Source of the DNA: an uncultured Opitutaceae bacterium
Lineage (GTDB): Bacteria > Verrucomicrobiota > Verrucomicrobiae > Opitutales > Opitutaceae
Length of the DNA stretch: 17,875 nt
Direction: 5' to 3'
Assembly (NCBI GenBank): GCA_946482625.1
Contig: CAMLSH010000018.1
Coordinates: 1-17,875, forward strand
In this document: positions 1 to 8,097 of the stretch, piece by piece
Layout of the letters: each line of letters begins with the position of its first letter
Numbering within the stretch: the stretch's first letter is position 1
Program-made: the position numbers and the translations under genes
The notes under the pieces: model-generated
Database searches by the model: none
Seen by the model: only the letters and a program-made list of their open reading frames with translations
Told to the model about the DNA's origin: nothing

Positions 1-2174
1 AGCGTCCATGTCTGCACGGCCTCGGCGGTGAGGGTGAATCCGAGCCAGGGAAGGCGGCGGTCGATCGCGAGATTGGCGCGCGCGACGGTGGGCATGGCAA
101 AATCGTCATCGAGGAGATCGACGCGCTGTCGGCGGCTGGTCGGATCGCCCTTGGGCTGATTGTCGGGATCGGGGGAAAAGCCGGCGCTGACGGAGGTGTT
201 GAGCAGACTTGAGGCGCCGTCGTTCGAGTAGGGATTCGACAGCCAGACGCCGGGTGCTCGTCCTTGGAAGACGCCAGCGCCGCCGCGAAGCGTGGCGTGC
301 GGGGAGTCCTCGGGCCGCCAGACGAAACCGAATCGCGGAGCGAGCGTGGCGGCGCCGTCGATGGTGCGGTCGTTGCGGCGGTTGAAGGTCTGGTGAAAAA
401 GTTCGTTGTATTCGGGCTTTCGATTCGTCGAGAGCCGGTCGAAGCGCAGTCCGGTGGTGAATTCGAGTCGGGAGGAGGGTTTCCAACGGTCTTGGATGAA
501 GAGGCTGTTGGTTGTGTAGCCCCACGCGAGGGTAGGACTGCGGCCGGGCAACAGGTATTGATGGGTGAAGGCGCTTGGGGTGCCCGATGCAAAGTCGGAG
601 ATGCTGGAAAAACTGTAGTTGCCCCAGGCGTTTTGAAGGAACGTGTTTTCGAAATCGCTGCGCTCGGTTTCGACGCCGAGGCTCACGCGATGGCGACCCA
701 AGAGCCAGGTGCCGAGGGCGGATGACTGGAGGTTCTCGACGACGAGATCGTTGAGCTGACTGGTCTCCTCGGTGCCGATGATGACGGCGCCGGTGTCGCC
801 GCCATCGATGGAGGGTACGCCGTTGACGCGAACTTGGGGGAATCGGGAGTTCGGTGAGCGGCCGGAGATATATGTGTGGTGCGCGAACTTCGCCTCACTC
901 TGGAAATTATCCCGCCAGCGGCTGAATAGCTGGATGGAAAACGCATCCAAGGACTGGATGCCGAGATGCCAGTGTCCGCTGAGCGAGACGCGTCCGGAGG
1001 TCGAGTAGTCGGCGAACGTGGGCGTATGACCGCGGGTGCGGCTGTAGCGGGCGCTCAAACGATGCTCCGGCGAGATGTGCCAGTCGAGGCGAGCGAGGTA
1101 TTTGTTGTCCTCTTTGCGCTGAGCGCCGGGATTCACGAGCGTACCGGGATCGTACCCATAATTTCGGGCCACCGAAATGAGTTGGGCGAGGGCGGCGGAG
1201 TCGGGTGTGAAGCCTGCGGCGGGCGCGGGCTCCGTACGTTGCGAATGTTCGTAGGCGGCGAAGAAGAAAAGGCGGTTGCGCCAGAGCGGGCCGCCGAGGG
1301 TCAGGCCGGCGGTTTGGTCGGTGAACGAATCGCGTTCGCCAGTCACGGGGTGATGCGCACGGAAATTTTGATTGCGGTAGGAGTAGTAGAGCGACCCGCG
1401 AAACGTGTTGGTGCCGGAGCGTGTGACGGCGTTGACCGAAGCGCCGGTGAAGCCGCTGCGACCGGCGTCATAGGGAGAGACGTCGATGCTCAGCGCTTCG
1501 ACGGTCTCCATGGAAAAGGGATTTCCCTGAGACGGCATGCCGTTCGAGGTCAGGCCAAACATGTCGTTCAGCCGTACGCCATCGATCTGCGTGGAGTTGA
1601 AGCGCGAGTTCTGGCCGGCGGCGGTAAGTTCGCCGCGCTCGGCGTCGATCAGGGTGACGTTGGGATCGGTGCGGGCGTATTCGTTGATGGAGCGGTCAAT
1701 CGAGGGCTGATCATCGAGATCCTCGCGGGAGAGTTGTGTGCCTGCTCCTTCGGAGGTCGCGAGGCGGTCAGCGGTGACGACGAGTTTTTCCAGTTCGTAC
1801 AGGCGGTCGTGCGTGGTTCGGGCTGTGGTGGACTTTAACACGATCACGGGTGTCTGGTTCTCACCGAGGTCGAGAAAGAGAGGGGCGGTCGTGTTCGTTT
1901 CGTAGGACGGCGCGGAGCTTTGAAGTTGGTAGGGGCCTCCAGGAGTGAGTCCGGAAAACGCGAAGTGCCCGGAGCTGTTTGTCCGTGCGTGTTGGGTGAT
2001 GCCGGTAGGCGTGTGGGATAACGCGACGCGGGCGTCGGCAAGCGGTCTGCCGGCGGCATCAAGCACATCGCCGGCGAGAGCCGACGATATTTCATTTTGT
2101 GAGTGGGCGGGTGTGCAGACGCAGAGAGCGAATGCAACCAGCACCCATGTTAGAGCAGCCTCCCGAGAGCTCAT
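1..2174 (-). CDS. Oar-like TonB-dependent outer-membrane receptor (3' end beyond window)
   Basis: Reading down from the ATG at 2174 gives one open frame of about 724 codons to the left edge, so the C-terminal part of the barrel is missing. Residues 1-25 look like a signal peptide (hydrophobic WVLVAFALCVC, then AHS-Q as a likely cleavage site). Residues about 33-115 form a carboxypeptidase-regulatory-like/CnaB beta-sandwich (GDVLDAAGRPLADARV, then SSGHFAFSGL). A TonB-box-like stretch, ELEKLVVTADR, follows near residue 126. The plug domain has the hallmarks of Myxococcus Oar-type receptors: SRFNSTQIDGVRLNDMFGL and GFTGASVNAVTRSGTNTFRG. Long alternating barrel-like segments with Trp/Tyr/Phe and Arg then run to the edge (for example FQSEAKFAHHTYISGRSP and LEFTTGLRFDRLST). 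The family sits in the outer membrane and imports ligands using TonB energy. The ligand cannot be told from this sequence. No strong Shine-Dalgarno sequence is seen. The plus-strand frames across this region are shadows. Confidence 0.9.
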   Translation of the reverse strand, partial: MSSREAALTWVLVAFALCVCTPAHSQNEISSALAGDVLDAAGRPLADARVALSHTPTGITQHARTNSSGHFAFSGLTPGGPYQLQSSAPSYETNTTAPLFLDLGENQTPVIVLKSTTARTTHDRLYELEKLVVTADRLATSEGAGTQLSREDLDDQPSIDRSINEYARTDPNVTLIDAERGELTAAGQNSRFNSTQIDGVRLNDMFGLTSNGMPSQGNPFSMETVEALSIDVSPYDAGRSGFTGASVNAVTRSGTNTFRGSLYYSYRNQNFRAHHPVTGERDSFTDQTAGLTLGGPLWRNRLFFFAAYEHSQRTEPAPAAGFTPDSAALAQLISVARNYGYDPGTLVNPGAQRKEDNKYLARLDWHISPEHRLSARYSRTRGHTPTFADYSTSGRVSLSGHWHLGIQSLDAFSIQLFSRWRDNFQSEAKFAHHTYISGRSPNSRFPQVRVNGVPSIDGGDTGAVIIGTEETSQLNDLVVENLQSSALGTWLLGRHRVSLGVETERSDFENTFLQNAWGNYSFSSISDFASGTPSAFTHQYLLPGRSPTLAWGYTTNSLFIQDRWKPSSRLEFTTGLRFDRLSTNRKPEYNELFHQTFNRRNDRTIDGAATLAPRFGFVWRPEDSPHATLRGGAGVFQGRAPGVWLSNPYSNDGASSLLNTSVSAGFSPDPDNQPKGDPTSRRQRVDLLDDDFAMPTVARANLAIDRRLPWLGFTLTAEAVQTWT

Positions 2175-2210
2175 GGGGTAAGCTGCGAAACAGAGCGACG
2201 CGGCCTTGTG

Positions 2211-2236
2211 GCGTCGAATTCAAAATTCGGTGACGC
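2211..2236. promoter_or_regulatory. Inverted repeat upstream of the TonB receptor start
   Basis: An imperfect palindrome lies 37-63 bases upstream of the receptor ATG. The outer arms are GCGTC (2211-2215) and GACGC (2232-2236). The inner arms are GAATT (2216-2220) and AATTC (2224-2228), with a CAA loop and a three-base bulge (GGT) on the right side. It could be an operator or an RNA leader hairpin for the receptor. No T-run follows it on either strand, so it is not an obvious terminator. The function is inferred from position only. Confidence 0.35.
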
Positions 2237-2285
2237 GAAGAAAAGAGGCTCGCGGGCCGCGCATTTGGGCGGCGACGTCGATTTT

Positions 2286-2302
2286 CAGCTTCGCTGAAGC
2301 TG
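2286..2302. repeat. Perfect 7-bp intergenic hairpin between purU and the TonB receptor
   Basis: CAGCTTC (2286-2292) and GAAGCTG (2296-2302) pair perfectly around a three-base loop, 68 bases beyond the purU stop codon. On the minus strand, the direction of purU, the hairpin is followed by AAAAT and not by T residues, so it is a poor intrinsic terminator. It may be a pause site, an RNA-stabilising end or a chance palindrome. Confidence 0.3.
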
Positions 2303-2369
2303 TCGGTGCAAACGGAGACGCCGGCTGCCGACGGGAGTGGCTCGGCCGTGAGGGCCGCGCGGTGAACGC

Positions 2370-3227
2370 TTAGTCGAAGACCACGGTCTTGTTCCCGTAG
2401 GCGAGCACGCGATTTTCAAGGTGCCAGCGTACGGCTTGAGCGAGGACCATTTTTTCGAGATCGCGGCCTTTTCGCACGAGGTCGTTGACGTCGTGGCGAT
2501 GCGTCACGCGGGCGACGTCTTGCTGGATGATCGGGCCGTCGTCGAGGATCGCAGTCGCATAGTGCGCGGTCGCACCAATGAGTTTTACGCCTCGCTCGTG
2601 GGCTTGGTGATAAGGACGGCCGCCGGCGAAGGCCGGGAGAAACGAGTGATGGATATTGATCACCGGGCGGCCGAACTTCTGGAGAAAGTCCGCTGAAAGC
2701 ACCTGCATGTAGCGGGCGAGAATCACGAGTTCGACATCGAGCGATCGCAGCAATTCCAACTGACGGGTTTCGGCGGAGGCTTTGGTTTCGGTGGTGACCG
2801 GGATATGATGGAAATGCAGGCCGTAGCCGCGGGCGGCGTCGGCGAGGTCGGTGTGGTTGGAGATGATGGCGGCGATGTCGCAGGCGTACTCGCCGGATTT
2901 CCAACGCAGGATGAGGTCGTGAAAGCAGTGGTCGAATTTCGACACGAAGATCGCCACGCGCGGACGATGCGCAGATGTGGCCACGTGGGCATGCATGCCG
3001 AGAGTCTCGGCGAAACGCTGGAAAATGGTGCGATCGGTGGCGAGGCCGTTGCCCTGCGCGGCCCATTCGATGCGCTGGAAAAACACGCCCAACTCCGTGT
3101 CGCGGTGCTGGTCGGCGTGAAGAATGTTGCCGCCGTTTTCGAAGATCCATCCGGAGGTTTTAGCGACAAGACCAGGGCGGTCGGGTCCGTGAAGCAGGGC
3201 GACGAGCGTGGCGGCGTGGACATCCAT
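2370..3227 (-). CDS. purU: Formyltetrahydrofolate deformylase
   Basis: The protein hydrolyses 10-formyltetrahydrofolate to tetrahydrofolate and formate in the cytoplasm, balancing one-carbon pools and supplying formate for purine synthesis. An N-terminal ACT domain begins at LVALLHGPDRPGLVA (residues 8-22). A formyltransferase-fold catalytic domain runs from about residue 90 to the end. It carries PVINIHHSFLPAFAGGRPYH (188-207), with the Asn-191 and His-193 catalytic pair, and GATAHYATAILDDGPII (218-234), with the catalytic Asp. The C-terminus, ENRVLAYGNKTVVF, also matches the family. Starting at the ATG at 3227 gives 285 residues, close to the usual 280 or so. The frame is open up to a GTG at 3269, which would add 14 residues that are not family-like. 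Neither start has a good Shine-Dalgarno sequence. No purine genes adjoin it. Confidence 0.95.
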   Translation of the reverse strand: MDVHAATLVALLHGPDRPGLVAKTSGWIFENGGNILHADQHRDTELGVFFQRIEWAAQGNGLATDRTIFQRFAETLGMHAHVATSAHRPRVAIFVSKFDHCFHDLILRWKSGEYACDIAAIISNHTDLADAARGYGLHFHHIPVTTETKASAETRQLELLRSLDVELVILARYMQVLSADFLQKFGRPVINIHHSFLPAFAGGRPYHQAHERGVKLIGATAHYATAILDDGPIIQQDVARVTHRHDVNDLVRKGRDLEKMVLAQAVRWHLENRVLAYGNKTVVFD

Positions 3228-3426
3228 GAAGGTGCGAATGTGGGTAAGCCGCAGAAAGTTGTCACGCACGCGAATGGGCGGGAAACGTGGCCACAGAAGG
3301 TATCGCGAATCCCCGACAAAGCGTGAACCGACCTTGCCTCTCTACTCGTTTCCAGAAGCATCGAATCAGGGAAAGCCTTAGTGTAAATTTTTTGCAATAA
3401 ACCCGGCGGCATGCATTCTTTCCCTC

Positions 3427-4449
3427 ATGCAAGCCGCACTTCTGATCGAATCGAACCCCACCCGCGTAGGCATGAGTGTTGTTAACAAAGTGACCAACTC
3501 CGATCTTCTGGCCATTCGTGCTGCGTTTAACCGTTGGACGGGTCCCGTGCAGCGATTGGACGCTGAGGGAAAGAGGCGCGAGTTGGCCGATCGCGAGCAC
3601 ATGATGACTGCGTTGCTGCGCCTGCACGCGTTGAGCCGGACTTCGCTCCCCGCGGGGCTCTTGCGGCCGGTGCAAGCTGTCGACGTCGAGCGTGTGCTGT
3701 CATGTTTTCGACGCCTGGAGCTGATGGGCGGCGCGACACCTGCGAAGATCGCCGACTACTGTGAACGCGTGGCGGAGGGCGACGACAACGTGATCGCGCA
3801 TCGTGCCGATCCGCTGCTGTTGCGTTATGTCCTGACCTATCATGAGCAAGCCGCCGAGGCGTGGTTTGCCGACAAGGATTTGGAGCGCCTGCGTTACTTC
3901 TGCGAACGCGCGGATCTGGCGGGCATGCACGCTTGGTTTGAGAAACTCGGTGCGCACAAAGAGACGCTGCCAAAGGGCGCCTGCCAATTCCTGCGCCTGT
4001 TCCTCCTGCGGCTCTGGAACAAGCGCATGGGAGATCTGGAGACCCTGGCTTTCGAGCAGGCGGTGCTGGAGGTGAGGCTTTACGACACGATGGGTTGGGA
4101 GAACACGCGGATGTTTTGTGCGTTGTTGCGACGGATCGGCGGCGGAAACATGCCCGCGTTCGCGGCGTATTTGAATAGTGAAGACATCCAAGAGGCACTT
4201 GTGCTGCATGAGGGCCTCGGAGATGTGGAGCAAAGCGCACATTTCCGAGCGCTGGCGGCGGTTCACGATGCCAGGCTGGTGGGCGAACTGGAGCGTGCGG
4301 TGTTTGCGAATGCTGCGCACATCGACGCAACGCTGAATGCGGCGGCGAAGGTCGCTCCTTCCGAACCGGCGCCGAATCCTCCGGCTGCGGAGATAAAGCC
4401 GCCGGTGAAAACCTCGCGGTTCGGACGCTTTTTCGGCGGCGGCCGGTAG
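3427..4449 (+). CDS. Uncharacterised helical protein
   Basis: I do not recognise this 340-residue protein. It has no signal peptide or membrane segment, so it should be cytoplasmic. Composition and spacing suggest a mostly alpha-helical fold rich in Leu, Ala, Arg and Glu, with blocks such as FRRLELMGGATPAKIADYC and FLRLFLLRLWNKRMGDLETL. A proline/alanine-rich linker near residues 300-325 leads to a short basic, glycine-rich tail, TSRFGRFFGGGR. Continuous third-position GC bias and opposition to purU across an AT-rich gap support it as a real gene. The first ATG is at 3427; a second in-frame ATG at 3472 (reading MSVVNKVTNSDLL) would shorten it by 15 residues. Neither has a clear ribosome binding site, so the start is uncertain. 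It stands alone, converging on carB. Confidence 0.75.
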   Translation: MQAALLIESNPTRVGMSVVNKVTNSDLLAIRAAFNRWTGPVQRLDAEGKRRELADREHMMTALLRLHALSRTSLPAGLLRPVQAVDVERVLSCFRRLELMGGATPAKIADYCERVAEGDDNVIAHRADPLLLRYVLTYHEQAAEAWFADKDLERLRYFCERADLAGMHAWFEKLGAHKETLPKGACQFLRLFLLRLWNKRMGDLETLAFEQAVLEVRLYDTMGWENTRMFCALLRRIGGGNMPAFAAYLNSEDIQEALVLHEGLGDVEQSAHFRALAAVHDARLVGELERAVFANAAHIDATLNAAAKVAPSEPAPNPPAAEIKPPVKTSRFGRFFGGGR

Positions 4450-4584
4450 GTTCGGGCGAATCGAGCCGGCGCTGTGCGGGCGGCGTGGTTCGCGTGCAGT
4501 GCGGCCGACCCGAAGGCCGTTTTGTCGCCCGCGCCAAGGCGCTGCGTGCTGCGTGCAGATTCCGCCGCGACGCGAGGCTCGCAG

Positions 4585-4614
4585 GGAAAAGCGGCGTCGA
4601 GCCGCCGCTTTTCC
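4585..4614. terminator. Bidirectional intrinsic terminator between the unknown gene and carB
   Basis: GGAAAAGCGGC (4585-4595) pairs perfectly with GCCGCTTTTCC (4604-4614), giving an 11-bp stem with an eight-base loop. The A-run on one arm and T-run on the other make it symmetrical, so either strand could use it. It lies between two converging genes, 136 bases after the plus-strand stop and 19 bases past the carB stop, where a shared terminator is expected. Confidence 0.7.
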
Positions 4615-4632
4615 AAATCCGATCGGTTCAGG

Positions 4633-7600
4633 TCAGACCTGTTGGACGTTGCCGACGTATTTCTGAATGGGGCGGACGCCGACGAGTTTGTTCTTGAGCG
4701 CTTTGATGCCGTTGAGCGCTGCGTGCGCGCCGGTCATGGTGGTCATGATACAGACGCTGTGGGCGTAGGCGGCGGAGCGGATCTTGTTCTCGTCCTTGCG
4801 CGGGATCATGCCGCCGGGCGTGTTGATGATGAGCTGAATCTGGCCGTTCTTGATCATGTCGACCGCGGTGGGGCGGCCTTCGTCGATCTTGGAGAGGCGG
4901 TTCACTTTTACCCCGTTGTCGGCGAGATGTTGAGCGGTGCCGCTGGTGGAGTAGATCGCGAAGCCGAGGCCTTCGAGCTGGCGGGCGAGATCGACGGCGC
5001 GAGCTTTGTCGGAGTCTTTGACGGAGAGGAAAACATTTCCCTTCGTCGGAAGCCCGGGCTTGGCGGCGGCCTGGGCTTTGGCGAAGGCGATGCCGAGGTC
5101 TTCGTCGAGACCCATGACTTCGCCGGTGGAGCGCATCTCGGGACTGAGCGTGATGGTCGCGCCCGGGAAGCGAACGAAGGGGAAGACGGCTTCCTTCACG
5201 CACCAATGTTTCGGCGTTTGTTCGCGGGTGAAGCCGAGGTCTTTGAGTTTCGCGCCGGTCATGACTTTGGCGGCGAGTTTCGCGAGCGGGACGCCGATGG
5301 CTTTGGCGACGAAGGGGACGGTGCGCGAGGCGCGCGGGTTCACTTCGAGGACGTAGAGCTGGTTGTCCTTGATGGCGAACTGGACGTTCATGAGGCCGAT
5401 GACCTTGAGCTCTTTCGCAAGCGACTTGGTGGCTTCGCGAACGGTGTTGAGCATTGCTTTGCCGAGCGTGTGCGGAGGCATTACCATGGAGGCATCGCCG
5501 GAGTGGACGCCGGCGAACTCGATGTGCTCGAGCATGCCACCAATGACGGTCGTCTCACCATCGCTGATACAGTCGACGTCGAGCTCGATGGCGTCTTCGA
5601 GGAACTTGTCGATGAGGACGGGCTTGTCCGGCATGACGTCGAAGGCCTGACGGACGACGTTGCGGAATTCTTCCTCGCTGTAGACGATAAACATGCCGCG
5701 GCCGCCGAGGACGAAGGACGGACGGAGGAGAACGGGGAAGCCCAGCTCCCGGGCGGCGGCGAGCGCATCGGCCTCGGTGAGGGCGGTGCGGTGGGCGGGC
5801 GACATCAGGCCGGTCTTGGCGAGGATCGCGGAGAAGAGCTTACGATCTTCGGCGGCCTCGATGCTTTCGGGACTGGTGCCGATGACGTTTACGCCGTTGG
5901 CCTTGAGCGCGGTGGCGAGGTTGAGCGGGGTTTGTCCGCCGAACTGGACGATGGCGCCGTCGCAGCCTTCTTGTTGGTAAACTTCCAACACGTCTTCGAG
6001 CGTGAGCGGTTCGAAATACAGGCGGTCGCTCGTGTCGTAATCGGTCGAGACGGTCTCGGGGTTCGAGTTTACCATGACGGTCTCGAAGCCGGTTTCACGT
6101 AGGGCGAAGGAGGCGTGGACGCAGCAGTAGTCGAACTCGATGCCCTGACCGATGCGGTTGGGGCCGCCGCCGAGGATCATGATCTTCTTCTTGCCGGACG
6201 GCGGGAGGATTTCGTTTTCGTCGCCGTAGCTGGAATAGTAGTACGGCGTGAATGCCTCGAATTCGGCGGCGCAGGTGTCGACCAGACGGTAGGTCGTGTT
6301 GACGCCGAGTTTTTTGCGTTCGGCGCGGACACTGGTGAGGTCGCTTTTGAGGAAATGAGCGAGCTGGACGTCGGAGAAGCCGTACTGTTTCGCGCGACGG
6401 ATGGTGAGGGCGTCGATGCCTTTCAACGAACGTTTCTTAAGGTCCTTTTCCATCGCGATGATTTCCTCGAGCTGGGTGAGGAACCACGGGTCGATCTTCG
6501 TGATGTTGAAAATCTGTTCGACGGTGTAACCGGCGAGAAAGGCGTAGCGGATGTAGTAGACGCGTTCGGCGTTGGGCGTGCCGAGTTTCTGTTTGATGAG
6601 CTTGTCGTCGGGGAGCTCGTCGCCGCCCCACTTGCCGCCACCGCCGCCGAAACCGCGGGCGCCTGTCTCCAGGGAGCGGAGACATTTTTGGAACGATTCT
6701 TTGAAGGTGCGGCCGATGGCCATCGCTTCGCCGACGGATTTCATGGCCGACGTGAGCGTCGGATCGGCGTCGGGGAATTTTTCGAAGGTGAAGCGTGGGA
6801 TCTTGGTCACCACGTAATCGATGGTGGGCTCGAAGCTCGCCGGCGTGAGGCGGGTGATGTCGTTGCGGAGTTCGTCGAGCGTGTAACCGACGGCGAGCTT
6901 GGCGGCGATTTTCGCGATGGGAAACCCGGTGGCTTTCGAGGCGAGCGCGGAGCTCCGGGAGACGCGCGGGTTCATCTCGATGACGACCATGCGGCCACTG
7001 ACGGGATCGACGGAGAACTGGATGTTGGAGCCGCCGGTCTCGACGCCGACTTCGCGGATGACCGCGAAGGAGGCGTCGCGCATAACCTGATACTCTTTAT
7101 CGGTCAGCGTCATCGCTGGGGCGACGGTGATGGAGTCACCGGTGTGGACGCCCATCGGATCGAAGTTTTCGATGGAGCAGATGACGACGCACTGGTCCTT
7201 GTGGTCGCGCATGACCTCCATCTCGTATTCCTTCCAGCCGAGGAGACATTCTTCGACGAGGACTTCGTGGACGGGGGAGATGTCGATGCCGTTGGCGGTG
7301 ATGCGCTCGAACTCTTCCTTGTTGTAGGCGATACCGCCGCCTTGGCCGCCAAGGGTGAAGGATGGACGGATGATGAGCGGGTAGGAGCCGAGTTTTTCGG
7401 CTGCGGCGCGGGCTTCTTCCATCGATTTCACAGTGGAGGAGCGTGCGACATCGAGGCCGATCTTCAGCATGAGCTGCTTAAAGGTTTCGCGGTCTTCGCC
7501 CTTGTGGATGGCCTCGGGTTTGGCGCCGATCATCTCGACGCCGTACTTCGCGAGGATGCCCGCTTTATGGAGCTCCATCGACAGATTGAGCGCGGTCTGG

Positions 7601-7875
7601 CCGCCGAGGGTGGGCAGGAGGGCGGAGGGGCGTTCGGCCTCGATAATTTTTTCCACCATCTCGACCGTGAGCGGCTCGATGTAGGTTACGTCGGCGAACT
7701 CCGGGTCGGTCATGATGGTGGCCGGATTGGAGTTAACCAAGATCACGCGGTAACCTTCTTCCTTCAGAGCTTTGCACGCTTGGGTGCCGGAGTAATCGAA
7801 CTCGCAAGCCTGGCCGATGACGATGGGGCCGGCGCCGATGATGAGGATGGACTTGAGGTCAGTGCGTTTGGGCAT
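4633..7875 (-). CDS. carB: Carbamoyl-phosphate synthetase, large subunit
   Basis: This cytoplasmic subunit makes carbamoyl phosphate from bicarbonate, ammonia and two ATP, feeding pyrimidine and arginine synthesis. It has two ATP-grasp halves. The first opens with [20 protein letters not shown] and includes [18 protein letters not shown] (168-185) and [18 protein letters not shown] (300-317). The second opens with [20 protein letters not shown] and includes [17 protein letters not shown] and [18 protein letters not shown]. Residues about 941-1080 form the methylglyoxal-synthase-like allosteric domain ([20 protein letters not shown]). At 1080 residues it is close to the family length. The ATG at 7875 ([10 protein letters not shown]) is the family start. 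The frame runs up to 8007, but the extra 44 residues are unlike the family. The linker carries a glycine-rich segment, [11 protein letters not shown] (408-418). No carA is adjacent. The two large plus-strand open frames here are antisense shadows. Confidence 0.97.
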   Translation of the reverse strand: MPKRTDLKSILIIGAGPIVIGQACEFDYSGTQACKALKEEGYRVILVNSNPATIMTDPEFADVTYIEPLTVEMVEKIIEAERPSALLPTLGGQTALNLSMELHKAGILAKYGVEMIGAKPEAIHKGEDRETFKQLMLKIGLDVARSSTVKSMEEARAAAEKLGSYPLIIRPSFTLGGQGGGIAYNKEEFERITANGIDISPVHEVLVEECLLGWKEYEMEVMRDHKDQCVVICSIENFDPMGVHTGDSITVAPAMTLTDKEYQVMRDASFAVIREVGVETGGSNIQFSVDPVSGRMVVIEMNPRVSRSSALASKATGFPIAKIAAKLAVGYTLDELRNDITRLTPASFEPTIDYVVTKIPRFTFEKFPDADPTLTSAMKSVGEAMAIGRTFKESFQKCLRSLETGARGFGGGGGKWGGDELPDDKLIKQKLGTPNAERVYYIRYAFLAGYTVEQIFNITKIDPWFLTQLEEIIAMEKDLKKRSLKGIDALTIRRAKQYGFSDVQLAHFLKSDLTSVRAERKKLGVNTTYRLVDTCAAEFEAFTPYYYSSYGDENEILPPSGKKKIMILGGGPNRIGQGIEFDYCCVHASFALRETGFETVMVNSNPETVSTDYDTSDRLYFEPLTLEDVLEVYQQEGCDGAIVQFGGQTPLNLATALKANGVNVIGTSPESIEAAEDRKLFSAILAKTGLMSPAHRTALTEADALAAARELGFPVLLRPSFVLGGRGMFIVYSEEEFRNVVRQAFDVMPDKPVLIDKFLEDAIELDVDCISDGETTVIGGMLEHIEFAGVHSGDASMVMPPHTLGKAMLNTVREATKSLAKELKVIGLMNVQFAIKDNQLYVLEVNPRASRTVPFVAKAIGVPLAKLAAKVMTGAKLKDLGFTREQTPKHWCVKEAVFPFVRFPGATITLSPEMRSTGEVMGLDEDLGIAFAKAQAAAKPGLPTKGNVFLSVKDSDKARAVDLARQLEGLGFAIYSTSGTAQHLADNGVKVNRLSKIDEGRPTAVDMIKNGQIQLIINTPGGMIPRKDENKIRSAAYAHSVCIMTTMTGAHAALNGIKALKNKLVGVRPIQKYVGNVQQV

Positions 7876-8049
7876 GGACGTAGATTTCGGCGAGGGTTGA
7901 ACGCGCCTCCGGGCGGGGCAAGCGGGAAACAGGTCCGCGGCGGGCGTGTGGAGAAATTTCTGCGCCGCCTGCGAACGAGCAGTGTCACTCATCGGCGACT
8001 CGCGCACGCGTTTTGGCGCGGGGGCGGCGAGAAGCGAGGGCGGTGCTTG

Positions 8050-8073
8050 CGCGACGAGGGCGTCGCGCCTCCA
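8050..8073 (-). repeat. Palindromic intergenic repeat, copy A
   Basis: The minus strand reads TGGAGGCGCGACGCCC followed by TCGTCGCG. On the plus strand GCGCGACG (8049-8056) and CGTCGCGC (8061-8068) form a perfect 8-bp stem with an AGGG loop. A second copy lies at 17799-17822 (22 of 24 bases identical), and a partial copy at 10774-10791. This copy sits 25 bases beyond the stop codon of the response regulator and upstream of carB. It looks like a REP-type extragenic palindrome. No T-run follows, so it is not a standard terminator. Confidence 0.6.
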
Positions 8074-8097
8074 ACAGGGGAGTAAGCGCGCTCCGGC

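Noticed and set aside
2286..2302. Hairpin as an intrinsic terminator for purU
   Set aside because: On the purU strand the stem is followed by AAAAT and not by T residues; it is listed only as a hairpin.
7876..8007. 44-residue N-terminal extension of carB
   Set aside because: CarB proteins begin close to [17 protein letters not shown]. The extension is Ala/Pro/Arg-rich with no family match.
4474..8085. Two large plus-strand open frames (542 and 656 codons) opposite carB
   Set aside because: They are antisense to a full-length, strongly conserved carB and are rich in Asp/Glu/Gly/Ala, as expected from the complement of GC-biased codons. They have no family-like motifs.
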